A stretch of DNA of 9,207 nt from JBGSOV01 sp041738935 (GTDB taxonomy: Bacteria; Patescibacteriota; Gracilibacteria; CAIRYL01; GCA-016699755). The stretch lies in contig JBGSOV010000006.1 in the NCBI GenBank assembly GCA_041738935.1, positions 1-9,207 on the forward strand, given 5' to 3'. The position numbers were made by a program, and so were the translations under genes. This document shows positions 1 to 6,627 of the stretch, piece after piece; positions within the stretch are counted from its first letter, which is position 1; every line of letters starts with the position of its first letter. The notes under the pieces are model-generated. The model had not been told where the DNA came from. It worked only from the letters and a program-made list of their open reading frames with translations, and did no database searches.

Positions 1-102
1 TGCCTCACCCCGTCCTTACTGTTTTGGTAATGCAATCTAAGGAGCAGGAATACAACAAATGGGTTGCGATTAAACCTCACTTATCCATCAAACCAAACCT
101 GT

Positions 103-133
103 GGAGCAGGTGAAACATCAGAACACCTGCTCC
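103..133. repeat. Perfect 10-bp inverted repeat (hairpin)
   Basis: GGAGCAGGTG (103-112) pairs perfectly with CACCTGCTCC (124-133) around an 11-nt loop (113-123). No T-tract follows on either strand, so it is not a classical terminator. The arm core GGAGCAGG also occurs at 41-48, and its complement CTGCTCC recurs at 149-155, so alternative pairings are possible. Its role is unknown; an RNA structural element or a transposon/recombinase end are the obvious options. Confidence 0.7.
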
Positions 134-189
134 GGCGCAGGCGTAGGACTGCTCCAGCAGAAGGGACTCGACCGAACTTGTGGGTTTAT

Positions 190-217
190 TTGACATTATA
201 TTATAAAAATTTATAAT
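190..217 (+). promoter_or_regulatory. Consensus sigma70-type promoter
   Basis: TTGACA at 190-195 and TATAAT at 212-217 are both exact consensus hexamers, with a 16-bp AT-rich spacer. Transcription would start near 224-226. The next + strand gene begins at 317, leaving a leader of about 90 nt that contains the AATCTTAC repeats. It is the strongest promoter match in the window. The surroundings are AT-rich, so some chance contribution is possible, but two perfect hexamers at near-ideal spacing are unlikely by accident. Confidence 0.7.
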
Positions 218-258
218 AAATTATGTTTGGCACTCTTCCAGTAGAAAGCGTACGCCAA

Positions 259-295
259 AATCTTACATACTGAGAATCTTACGACTGATTCTTAC
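259..295 (+). repeat. AATCTTAC short-repeat cluster in the leader
   Basis: AATCTTAC occurs at 259-266 and 275-282, followed by ATTCTTAC at 288-295, giving start-to-start distances of 16 and 13 nt. The second and third copies overlap a 6-bp inverted repeat (AGAATC 273-278, GATTCT 287-292). The cluster lies between the consensus promoter and the ATG at 317, where an operator or RNA element would sit. There is no direct evidence of function. Confidence 0.4.
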
Positions 296-316
296 TCTTT
301 CAATTTATTATGTGCA

Positions 317-1141
317 ATGGCGGACATCGATGTTTACAAGAGATTGCAAGAGGGAGATAACAAACGCCCAGGTCATTTGGAAGGGCATCAAATTTTTAAC
401 ATGCTGAGTGAAGAGGATATTGGCGTAAAAAGAGCAATTGGAGCGCACGCCGCCAGATTGGATGAAGAAGTTGGTGAAAATTATAGACAAGTGAGGGAAT
501 TTTATGGAGGCTGGCTGACATCAGTAGAAAGCGAGCAGAGAAATGTTTCTCAACAAAGAAAAGGTTGTCAAACAGTTCCCAAAACTCATCCTACTGCTTG
601 GTCACGCATTCAAGAGTTTGAAAAAAAATGGCGTTATATAAATCTTTGGTCAAACCCACCAGAAATTATTCCAAAACTACTCCTTGGTTATGATCTGACT
701 ATAGAAACAAATACTGATTCATTCAACTCATTTGTCCTCGATATTTGCAGCGGACTCAGGGATCATATAGCAAATAATCATGGAGACTCTATGGATTATA
801 TGTATGTTAATTACGAACCATTTTTATTTTATGAGAATCTTCAGAATTTATATCGTGTCGCGATTGAAATTGATGATATTCAAGACTGTACCAAGGCGCG
901 TATCTATCAATTGGCAGATAGAATATTATTTTTATGTGATGCCTCTTACAATCCTCATGACCTGATTCCAGAAGACGAGCATAGAGATGGACTTGTGACT
1001 TTAAATGAAAGAATGATGATGAAACATATAGCTCAAGTACTGCGTGTATTATTACGAGTCGAAACACAAAATCCGGATATTTCTAGGGTATTTAAAGAGA
1101 TACGACAGCATCTTTCGGATTACGCAGATGCCCCCTGCTGA
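317..1141 (+). CDS. Unrecognised 274-aa soluble protein
   Basis: I do not recognise this protein. It is a 274-residue, probably cytosolic, mostly alpha-helical sequence with no signal peptide, no membrane segment and no clear catalytic motif. The N-terminal third (about 1-90) is charged and helix-forming. A tryptophan- and proline-containing stretch follows at about 93-116, then an acidic/aromatic middle (about 120-215) and a helical end (about 230-270). Its four cysteines are scattered and do not form a CxxC pair. The ATG at 317 is chosen because the in-frame codons back to the TAG at 242-244 contain no ATG, GTG or TTG. It has no Shine-Dalgarno sequence. A consensus promoter lies about 100 nt upstream. 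Codons are more AT-rich than in the purT block, which may indicate separate acquisition. It converges on purT with 32 nt between the two stops and no terminator hairpin. The long single frame behind a strong promoter makes it a probable real gene. Confidence 0.7.
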   Translation: MADIDVYKRLQEGDNKRPGHLEGHQIFNMLSEEDIGVKRAIGAHAARLDEEVGENYRQVREFYGGWLTSVESEQRNVSQQRKGCQTVPKTHPTAWSRIQEFEKKWRYINLWSNPPEIIPKLLLGYDLTIETNTDSFNSFVLDICSGLRDHIANNHGDSMDYMYVNYEPFLFYENLQNLYRVAIEIDDIQDCTKARIYQLADRILFLCDASYNPHDLIPEDEHRDGLVTLNERMMMKHIAQVLRVLLRVETQNPDISRVFKEIRQHLSDYADAPC

Positions 1142-1173
1142 GATCAAAAAGTAAAAAATTGTGAGATATGGAA

Positions 1174-2337
1174 CTACTCCACCCGAATCTTGTCCGCGGC
1201 CTCTTTTGCCTGGCGGCGCGCCTCATCGACATCTGATCCAAGCGGAAGGCTACAGAGCGCCACGCCCATGCGGCGATATTTCCGCGCCGTCGGTTTGCCA
1301 AAAATCCGTACTTCGATATTCGGATTGCTAAGAGCTTCGGTAAGTCCGCTCACCTCTGGCTGCTCATGATTTTCTTTGGTCGCGAGGATGACGGCGCTCG
1401 CACCGACCGCTTCGAGTCTGATCTCCGGAATCGGCAAACCGAGAATCGCTCGGGCATGAAGTTCGAATTCGCTTAGGTTTTGCGTCGCCATGGTGGTCAT
1501 TCCCGTATCATGCGGACGCGGCGAAAGCTCGGAAAAATAAACCCCTGTCTCGGCGATAAAAAATTCCACGCCCCAGATTCCGGCACCGCCAAGAGCGGTC
1601 GTTACCTGCTCCGCCATCTGACACGACTTTTCAAAATCTACTGCAGAAATCCCACTCGGCTGCCAGCTTTCTTGATAGTCGCCGCGTTCTTGTCGATGTT
1701 CGAGCGCCGGACAAAACAAGGTTTTTCCATTTTTTTGTGTGACCGTCAGCAGCGTGATCTCGGTATGGAAATTGACAAATCCTTCCACAATGATCTCGCC
1801 GGCACCGGCTCGACTCCCCTGTTGCGAATATTCCCATGCGGCGGTGATCTGGTCTGTTGATCTGACGATCGATTGTCCTTTGCCGGACGAGGACATCAGC
1901 GGTTTGACGACGCAAGGTAGACCGATGGTTTCGATTGCTGCGCGCATTTCGGCTTCGGTAGTGGCGTAGCGATATTTCGCGGTACGCAGACCCAGTTCTT
2001 GCACGGCGAGGTCGCGGATCAGTTTGCGATTCATGGTGTAGTTTGCCGCTTTGGCGCTCGGAATAACGGTATAGCCTTGTTTTTCGTATTCGTAAAATCT
2101 GTGAGTGGCAATCGCCTCAATTTCGGGCACGATCAGATCCGGTTGATGTTTTTCGACAAGAGCATCGAGCGCGTCACCATCGAGCATGTTGATGATCTCG
2201 CGCTCATGCGCGACTTGCATTGCCGGAGCGTTGTCGTACGAATCAACGGCAATGATGTATTGCCCGAGTCGTTGCAATGCGATGGTTAATTCTTTGCCGA
2301 GTTCGCCGGAACCGAGGAGCAAGATCTTTTTGGACAT
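1174..2337 (-). CDS. purT: Formate-dependent phosphoribosylglycinamide formyltransferase (GAR transformylase 2)
   Basis: PurT is an ATP-grasp enzyme that joins formate to glycinamide ribonucleotide, consuming ATP, in step three of purine synthesis; it replaces the folate-dependent PurN. From Met at 2337 it is 387 aa, close to the 392 of E. coli PurT. Visible family motifs are the N-terminal GSGELGKE (residues 9-16), the substrate-binding EIEAIAT (72-78), the ATP-grasp loop KPLMSSSGKGQS (145-156), EGFVNFHTEITLL (185-197), GVEFF (256-260) and the metal/phosphate segment ELSPRPHDTGMTT (270-282). An ATG at 2352 would add five residues (MFQQF). The 2337 start is preferred because it gives the canonical MSKKILLLGSGELG beginning and because the predicted promoter would start transcription almost on the 2352 codon. 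No Shine-Dalgarno site is seen. It lies downstream of hydF, separated by 137 nt with a palindromic repeat, so it is probably transcribed on its own. Confidence 0.95.
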   Translation of the reverse strand: MSKKILLLGSGELGKELTIALQRLGQYIIAVDSYDNAPAMQVAHEREIINMLDGDALDALVEKHQPDLIVPEIEAIATHRFYEYEKQGYTVIPSAKAANYTMNRKLIRDLAVQELGLRTAKYRYATTEAEMRAAIETIGLPCVVKPLMSSSGKGQSIVRSTDQITAAWEYSQQGSRAGAGEIIVEGFVNFHTEITLLTVTQKNGKTLFCPALEHRQERGDYQESWQPSGISAVDFEKSCQMAEQVTTALGGAGIWGVEFFIAETGVYFSELSPRPHDTGMTTMATQNLSEFELHARAILGLPIPEIRLEAVGASAVILATKENHEQPEVSGLTEALSNPNIEVRIFGKPTARKYRRMGVALCSLPLGSDVDEARRQAKEAADKIRVE

Positions 2338-2357
2338 GAATTGTTGAAACACGATTT

Positions 2358-2386
2358 ATAGTAGTCGATTTTGCTTGTCCTTTCAA
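2358..2386 (-). promoter_or_regulatory. Probable purT promoter
   Basis: On the minus strand, TTGAAA (2386-2381, five of six matches to TTGACA) is followed after exactly 17 bp by TACTAT (2363-2358, four of six matches to TATAAT). The predicted transcription start is near 2350-2352, leaving a leader of about 14 nt before the ATG at 2337. This supports the shorter PurT start and independent transcription from hydF. The neighbouring TATAAAT could serve as an alternative -10 with poorer spacing. Confidence 0.5.
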
Positions 2387-2417
2387 ATCTGCAAAAAAAT
2401 ATTTTTTGTTTATCCAA

Positions 2418-2447
2418 CCCCCTTCAATTCCCCCTTATCAGGGGGAA
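2418..2447. repeat. C-rich palindromic intergenic repeat
   Basis: TTCCCCCT (2428-2435) and AGGGGGAA (2440-2447) form a perfect 8-bp stem with the loop TATC. A second CCCCCTT starts 12 nt before the copy inside the stem (2418-2424 and 2430-2436). It lies 28 nt after the hydF stop, where it could stop or protect the hydF transcript, but no U-run follows it directly on the minus strand. The architecture (pyrimidine half-repeat plus palindrome) resembles short dispersed intergenic repeats common in many uncultured bacterial genomes. Copy number cannot be seen from one window. Confidence 0.55.
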
Positions 2448-2474
2448 GCTAAAGGATATTTCTTCAATCTGTTT

Positions 2475-3767
2475 TTACAAAAACGGCTGCGCCACGCGTT
2501 GCATCACTGCCTCATTTTGCGCGTACGAAAGGAGGAAACCATAATTGGTAAACGGCACGCCGGCGCGCTCGCAAAGCTTTAAGCGACGATGGTATTTTTG
2601 GCGGTCGATCATGCAGGCGCCGCAATGGATTACGAGACGATACTCGCTGACATCTTCGGGAAATGTCCGCCCAAAACAGAATTCGACTTTGATAGCAGGG
2701 TCGGCTTTGTCCTTGATAATCCGTGGCAGTTGCACGGTACCGATATCATCACATTTACGATTGTGGTTGCAAGCTTCTACGATTAATACCTTATCTCCTG
2801 CTGTGAGTGCATCGAGCGCTCGCGCGCCTTCGAGCAGGTTTTGGAGATTGCCATAACTCATGTAGTTCGCCATCATCACGGAAAATGATGTCAGCGGAAT
2901 CGCCGCATCCGTCCACCGCGCAACGATGTCAAACGCCTGACTGTCGGTCAAAACAAGCTGCAAACCTTCGGGGGAATTTTGGAGTAATGTAAGGAGATTA
3001 TGATAGCGCTGCTGCTCTTGGCTACGCAGAGCCAAATCATCGCTACGCGCCTTGCCCAGGTCGAGTCGAAACATCACGGGAATCGCAAATTGCCGCAGCA
3101 AGCGTTCGAGCGCCATGTCTTGCGGTCTGAGTAAACGCTGCGTGGGAGTTTCTTCGTCCATCGGAATCACGAGCAGTACAAATCCCTGATCGGTAACGCT
3201 GGGGAGCAAATCGATCGTGCGCGATTCCATGGAAAAATATGTTTTGATAAATTCAATCAGCGGCGCTTGGTATGCGCTGTCGTTGGAACGGATTGCAATA
3301 CTCGGGCAGCCGAGCCGTTCGTCGAGTTGCTGCTTATATTGTTGGATTTCGGCATCCGTGACTCTTTGATCATTCTCAATAATATTGTAAACCGCCAAAA
3401 TCTGCTTTTCCCACTGATCAGCATGCTCGAGAAGTGCCAATTCCAAAGCAACATCCCCTGTCTTGATTGCTTTGAGGAGATCGATTTTGAGCAGACACAA
3501 ATCTGATTCTTCGAGTGCTTCAAAAGATTTTTGGCGTTTTTTGTATCCCAGTTCCGATTCTTCGTCGATTCCGGCAGTATCCAAGATTTTGAATGGTCCC
3601 AGATTATGGATTTCCATTGTGGCAATCACTGTGTCGGCGGTCGTCCCTGGCGCAGCATCGACAATTGCAAAATCCTTTTGTCCGCTCAGCAGATTGAGGA
3701 GACTACTTTTGCCGGCATTTGTGCGCCCGAGAATGCTGATGATTGTTCGCTCTTCGCGCTTTGCCAT
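2475..3767 (-). CDS. hydF: [FeFe]-hydrogenase H-cluster maturation GTPase HydF
   Basis: HydF is the scaffold and GTPase on which the diiron subcluster made by HydE and HydG is assembled before transfer to the [FeFe]-hydrogenase HydA. The N-terminal GTPase domain shows P-loop GRTNAGKSS (residues 14-22), switch region PGTTADT (40-46) and G3 DTAG (63-66). A dimerisation region occupies roughly 190-300. The C-terminal cluster-binding domain has the diagnostic pattern CNH (C333, H335), a 45-residue gap, then HCGAC (H381, C382, C385), followed by the family-typical GVPFTNYG (403-410). All cluster ligands are therefore present. Odd feature: where the guanine-specificity motif NKxD is expected after the fifth strand, the sequence is YNIIEND (127-133), so G4 looks degenerate. 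Length (430 aa) is slightly above the usual ~400. It starts 19 nt after the spermidine-synthase-like gene, suggesting co-transcription. No hydE, hydG or hydA is in the window. Confidence 0.93.
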   Translation of the reverse strand: MAKREERTIISILGRTNAGKSSLLNLLSGQKDFAIVDAAPGTTADTVIATMEIHNLGPFKILDTAGIDEESELGYKKRQKSFEALEESDLCLLKIDLLKAIKTGDVALELALLEHADQWEKQILAVYNIIENDQRVTDAEIQQYKQQLDERLGCPSIAIRSNDSAYQAPLIEFIKTYFSMESRTIDLLPSVTDQGFVLLVIPMDEETPTQRLLRPQDMALERLLRQFAIPVMFRLDLGKARSDDLALRSQEQQRYHNLLTLLQNSPEGLQLVLTDSQAFDIVARWTDAAIPLTSFSVMMANYMSYGNLQNLLEGARALDALTAGDKVLIVEACNHNRKCDDIGTVQLPRIIKDKADPAIKVEFCFGRTFPEDVSEYRLVIHCGACMIDRQKYHRRLKLCERAGVPFTNYGFLLSYAQNEAVMQRVAQPFL

Positions 3768-3786
3768 GAGAATAAAAAACGAAAGT

Positions 3787-5307
3787 CTACAAATCCTTCA
3801 AAATCTGACTGATGTAATAATCCACTGGCGCATAATCATCGGTCAAAATCGGCATATCGAGCGGAATTTCTTGTGACCAATATTGCGCTAAATAACGATT
3901 GATTTCGGAATCAGAACTGGTCGAAGGCGGCAATTGCGGATTTTTGCTCGCGACAAGAATAATATTTTGTACGCGGTCACCATACTGATTATCGCGCACA
4001 GGAAAGACAAGTACATGCGGAAAAATGCTTTTGTAAGTTGCATATTCTGCGCGGAGAAATTTGCCCCGATCGCCTTCGACGGCAGAAATGACATTGAGAA
4101 TCACCACGCCTTTGTCGGTCAAAATATCATAGTTTTTTTGCACCGCTTCTTTGGTTGTGAGGTGGAATGGAATGGAATATTGTGAGTTGAAGGCATCGCC
4201 AAAAATGACATCAAATTTTTTGTCGGTAGTATTCAAAAAAGTCCGCGCGTCTTCGTGATGAATGGTCAAATCCGGATCATCAGGTAAATTGAAATACTCG
4301 CGCGCAATCTCGGTCAATCCTGGATCGATTTCGACGACGTCGAGTTTGGCATCGGGATAGGTCTGCAAAAATGACTTAGGGAAGGAATATCCCGCACCAC
4401 CAAGCACAAGACCAGACTTGAAATCAGGGAAAAAATGGCGAGCCAAGTGATAAAATCTGGTGTACTCGTAAACAAGATCATTTCCGTCCAAAAACATCGC
4501 AGAACTGTGTTCGTTGCCAATCATCATTTCGCGGATTGGGCGCCCATCGCGCTCGCTTTCGCGCACCAAAACCCGATTGTATGTAGTGCTAATATCAATC
4601 GCATTATCATAAAATGCCGCCTGACTGGTGAGCGTATCGCCAAAGATTGAGCCGCCAACAAATATCGTCGCAAACACCGCTTTCGCGAGTAAGAGCTGTT
4701 TGGGCGCGAGGATAAAAGAAAGCAGCAAGAGTGTGAGCGAAAGCAAAAACAAAATCGTACTGACACCAAAAGTGGGAACGAAATAAAACCCTGCCAAAAA
4801 CGTACCAACAATGCTGCCGACAGTCGAAAGTGCGTAGAGCATTCCGACAGTTGCTCCCGAAGTATTGAGCGCCGAAAGCTTGAGTTTGACCGCAAACGGC
4901 GACACCATTCCCAAAATAATACTCGCCGGCGCGAATAAAAGAGTGGAAGCAACGAGCGCTGTTGTCTTAATATCAAAACCCGCTCTGCCAACTGATTGCA
5001 AAATAATTTCTTTGAAAATCGCTGTTACCGCAATGAGTAGCGCAGCCACAAACAGCAAAAACGCCAATCCGCCCACATGCGGACGAGCATCTGCCAAGCG
5101 TCCACCAAGATAATAGCCAATACTCAAACTGCCGAGAATAATACCAATAATACTTGTCCATACGATAATTGAAGTACCGACATAGGGCGCCAAAATACGC
5201 GATCCAGTAACTTCGTATACCATCACCAACGCACCACTGATAAACACAATGAGTTCGAGCACAAAAGGAAAGATGCGCGGCGAAGCGACAGGCAAAGATT
5301 GTTTCAC
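3787..5307 (-). CDS. Integral-membrane spermidine-synthase-like protein (fused MFS/spermidine synthase type)
   Basis: This 506-aa protein has an N-terminal membrane half with about seven hydrophobic segments (roughly 15-35, 48-68, 80-98, 117-137, 153-175, 182-201, 207-222) and a C-terminal Rossmann methyltransferase-like domain (about 240-460). The first segments carry the family signature EVTGSRILAPYVGTS (32-46). In the catalytic domain the nucleotide loop is GGAGY (303-307) in place of GGGDG of true spermidine synthases. VVEIDP (324-329) supplies the ribose-binding acid, HEDARTFL (351-358) the adenine-side acid, and GDAFNS (370-375) keeps the first active-site Asp but has Asn at the second. 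It ends with the family-typical LTDDYAP (488-494). The altered motifs argue against simple putrescine aminopropylation; substrates of such fusions are unknown. The start is GTG (5307); no in-frame ATG, GTG or TTG lies just upstream. It heads a probable two-gene unit with hydF. Confidence 0.85.
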   Translation of the reverse strand: MKQSLPVASPRIFPFVLELIVFISGALVMVYEVTGSRILAPYVGTSIIVWTSIIGIILGSLSIGYYLGGRLADARPHVGGLAFLLFVAALLIAVTAIFKEIILQSVGRAGFDIKTTALVASTLLFAPASIILGMVSPFAVKLKLSALNTSGATVGMLYALSTVGSIVGTFLAGFYFVPTFGVSTILFLLSLTLLLLSFILAPKQLLLAKAVFATIFVGGSIFGDTLTSQAAFYDNAIDISTTYNRVLVRESERDGRPIREMMIGNEHSSAMFLDGNDLVYEYTRFYHLARHFFPDFKSGLVLGGAGYSFPKSFLQTYPDAKLDVVEIDPGLTEIAREYFNLPDDPDLTIHHEDARTFLNTTDKKFDVIFGDAFNSQYSIPFHLTTKEAVQKNYDILTDKGVVILNVISAVEGDRGKFLRAEYATYKSIFPHVLVFPVRDNQYGDRVQNIILVASKNPQLPPSTSSDSEINRYLAQYWSQEIPLDMPILTDDYAPVDYYISQILKDL

Positions 5308-5332
5308 GGAAGATTTAAGAAAGATTACCTCT

Positions 5333-5362
5333 TGTATAACATTTTGTCGCTGAGAATGAAAA
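5333..5362 (-). promoter_or_regulatory. Probable promoter of the spermidine-synthase-like gene and hydF
   Basis: On the minus strand, TTTTCA (5362-5357) precedes TATACA (5338-5333) by 18 bp, and a TG dinucleotide at 5341-5340 makes an extended -10 (TGTTATACA). Transcription would begin near 5326, giving a leader of about 19 nt before the GTG at 5307. An AGAGG purine run (5331-5327) lies too far from the GTG, and too close to the predicted transcription start, to act as a ribosome-binding site. Confidence 0.45.
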
Positions 5363-5371
5363 CCGCTTCAA

Positions 5372-5380
5372 TGATATACA
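5372..5380 (+). promoter_or_regulatory. Candidate extended -10 for the AI-2E-family gene
   Basis: TGATATACA reads as an extended -10 element (TG, one base, then TATACA) on the + strand, within the 162-nt divergent region. No good -35 hexamer is found at 16-18 bp. Transcription from here would give a leader of about 80 nt to the ATG at 5470. The element lies about 30 bp from the minus-strand -10, so the two genes would be divergently promoted. The assignment is weak. Confidence 0.25.
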
Positions 5381-5469
5381 TGGAAAAAAACATAAAAAAA
5401 ACGAAATGCTGATTTACAAAGCGCCAGTTCTTGCAGTAGTCTTAAACATGTTTTGTTTCCCTGCTCTTC

Positions 5470-6528
5470 ATGGCAACTGCCAATTCCCTCACACCGTTTC
5501 AACGCTTCATGACTTCTGTTGGAGCCTTTATCATTATTGCTCTCACGATTTTGATGCTCAAAGTCGGTGCGAGCATTTTGATTCCACTCGCGATTGCGCT
5601 GGTGGTGTGGTACATCTTGATTACACTTTCAAATATTCTTCAGCGCTTTTCGATTGCCGAAAAGCATCTCCCCGAATGGTTGACACTTCTCTTGGCGATT
5701 GCCACATTTAGTGTCGTAATTTGGATTTTTGCTGCGATTATTAACTCAAATTACCAAAGCTTGGTGTTAGAATTGCCGATTTATCAGGAAAAGATTAATG
5801 ACCGCATCGGCAGTATTGGAACTTATTTTGGGTTTGAAGGACTGTCGGCAGAAGTATTTTTCGCCAATTTTGATTTCCCAGCATTGTACAAAAGACTCGC
5901 TGGAGAAATCGGCAATGGCGCGCGCCTCAGCGGTGGAATTTTGGTCTATGTAATATTTTTGTTGCTCGAATATCGCAAGTTTGGCAAAAAACTCGAGTTT
6001 GTCTTTCATAACCGTCGTCAACTGCGCAATGTCGAAAAAATCCTCTCACGCATTAATGAAGATGTTCAAACCTATATTGGCATCCAATCGCTTGCCAGTT
6101 TGCTCACAGCATCGTGCGTCTACTTGGTGCTCAAAATCTTTGGACTGCCTTTTGCCGAATTCTGGGCGCTACTGACATTTGTGCTTAATTATATTCCGGT
6201 CTTCGGTTCGATTTTGGCAACGGTGTTTCCGGTACTTACTGCTGTAGTAGAATTTAATAATCTTGTTCCGGTGGCAATTTTGACGATGATTATTGTGGCA
6301 ATCCAATTTCTCATCGGCAACATCCTTTTGCCGCGTTTTATGGGAAATTCGCTTAACTTGAGTCCACTTACGATTTTGATTTCACTCGCTGTCTGGGGCA
6401 AAATTTGGGGAATCACGGGTATGTTTTTGAGCGTGCCAATTATGGTGATTATCAATATTATTCTGGCGCGATTTGCGGGAACACGCTGGGTTGCAGTGCT
6501 CCTTTCGGGAAATGGGAAGGTGCGGTAA
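5470..6528 (+). CDS. AI-2E family (PerM-like) transporter
   Basis: This is a 352-aa polytopic membrane protein of the AI-2E/PerM family (UPF0118). Hydrophobic segments lie at about 15-55 (two helices), 68-92, 153-168, 206-224, 229-260, 265-285 and 300-335. A large soluble loop at about 93-150, rich in polar and aromatic residues, sits between the third and fourth segments, as is usual for the family. Signature motifs are LNYIPVFGSILA (239-250) and the C-terminal GNILLPRFMGNSLNLSPL (283-300) with SLAVWGKIWGITGMFLSVP (305-323). Members have been linked to autoinducer-2 export, sodium/proton antiport or general efflux, so the substrate cannot be inferred. The ATG at 5470 is the first possible start after an in-frame TAA at 5443-5445; it has no Shine-Dalgarno site. 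It is divergent from the spermidine-synthase-like gene and 99 nt ahead of a small same-strand gene. Confidence 0.92.
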   Translation: MATANSLTPFQRFMTSVGAFIIIALTILMLKVGASILIPLAIALVVWYILITLSNILQRFSIAEKHLPEWLTLLLAIATFSVVIWIFAAIINSNYQSLVLELPIYQEKINDRIGSIGTYFGFEGLSAEVFFANFDFPALYKRLAGEIGNGARLSGGILVYVIFLLLEYRKFGKKLEFVFHNRRQLRNVEKILSRINEDVQTYIGIQSLASLLTASCVYLVLKIFGLPFAEFWALLTFVLNYIPVFGSILATVFPVLTAVVEFNNLVPVAILTMIIVAIQFLIGNILLPRFMGNSLNLSPLTILISLAVWGKIWGITGMFLSVPIMVIINIILARFAGTRWVAVLLSGNGKVR

Positions 6529-6627
6529 AAGCAAACAAATCCACAATTTTTGGTTGTCACAATTAGGCATTCAAATACTTGTATATTTTAGAGAGAAGCA
6601 GAAAGTACGAGTTGCATCTTGTGCAGC

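Larger units (their letters stand above)
1..316. other. Left-edge region without a confident gene
   Basis: No confident gene lies here. Three short open stretches exist on the + strand: 3-113 (36 codons, ending KPNLWSR), 31-216 (ending EGTRPNLWVYLTLYYKNL) and 110-191. None has a convincing start or coding support; the first could be the tail of a gene entering from the left. The region holds four copies of the core GGAGCAG or its complement, a perfect hairpin (103-133), a consensus promoter (190-217) and a short-repeat cluster (259-295). The conceptual peptide from 31-216 resembles tails I associate, from memory only, with recurrent low-information ORFs in Patescibacteria. If that is right, this is a conserved non-coding or mobile-element end rather than a gene. 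I see no tRNA, tmRNA or riboswitch. Confidence 0.5.

Noticed and set aside
3..113. Tail of a gene entering from the left (36 codons, + strand)
   Set aside because: The frame is open from the edge to a TGA, but 36 codons without motifs are too few to support a gene call; mentioned only in the region entry.
41..180. Possible tRNA, tmRNA or CRISPR repeat
   Set aside because: The GGAGCAG repeats and the GGACTCGACCGAAC stretch suggest RNA or array structure, but there is no cloverleaf, no CCA-type end, no tmRNA ends and no regular spacer pattern.
2338..2352. Upstream ATG at 2352 as the purT start
   Set aside because: It adds MFQQF before the conserved MSKKILLLGSGELG beginning, and the predicted promoter would start transcription at about that codon.
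2394..2411. A/T palindrome (AAAAAATATTTTTT) as a terminator for hydF
   Set aside because: It contains only A-T pairs, is too weak for a terminator, and lies inside the upstream region of the purT promoter.
3463..3876. 137-codon + strand frame spanning the hydF/spermidine-synthase-like junction
   Set aside because: It lies opposite two well-supported genes including the conserved HydF GTPase domain; no start signal or recognisable protein.
5406..5711. 101-codon + strand frame overlapping the start of the AI-2E-family gene
   Set aside because: It overlaps the transporter in another frame and has no family pattern; the transporter frame carries all the conserved motifs.
6554..6587. Promoter for the zincin-like gene (TTGTCA 6554-6559 with TATATT 6582-6587)
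   Set aside because: The spacer is 22 bp, outside the workable range, and no better -35 fits the TATATT.
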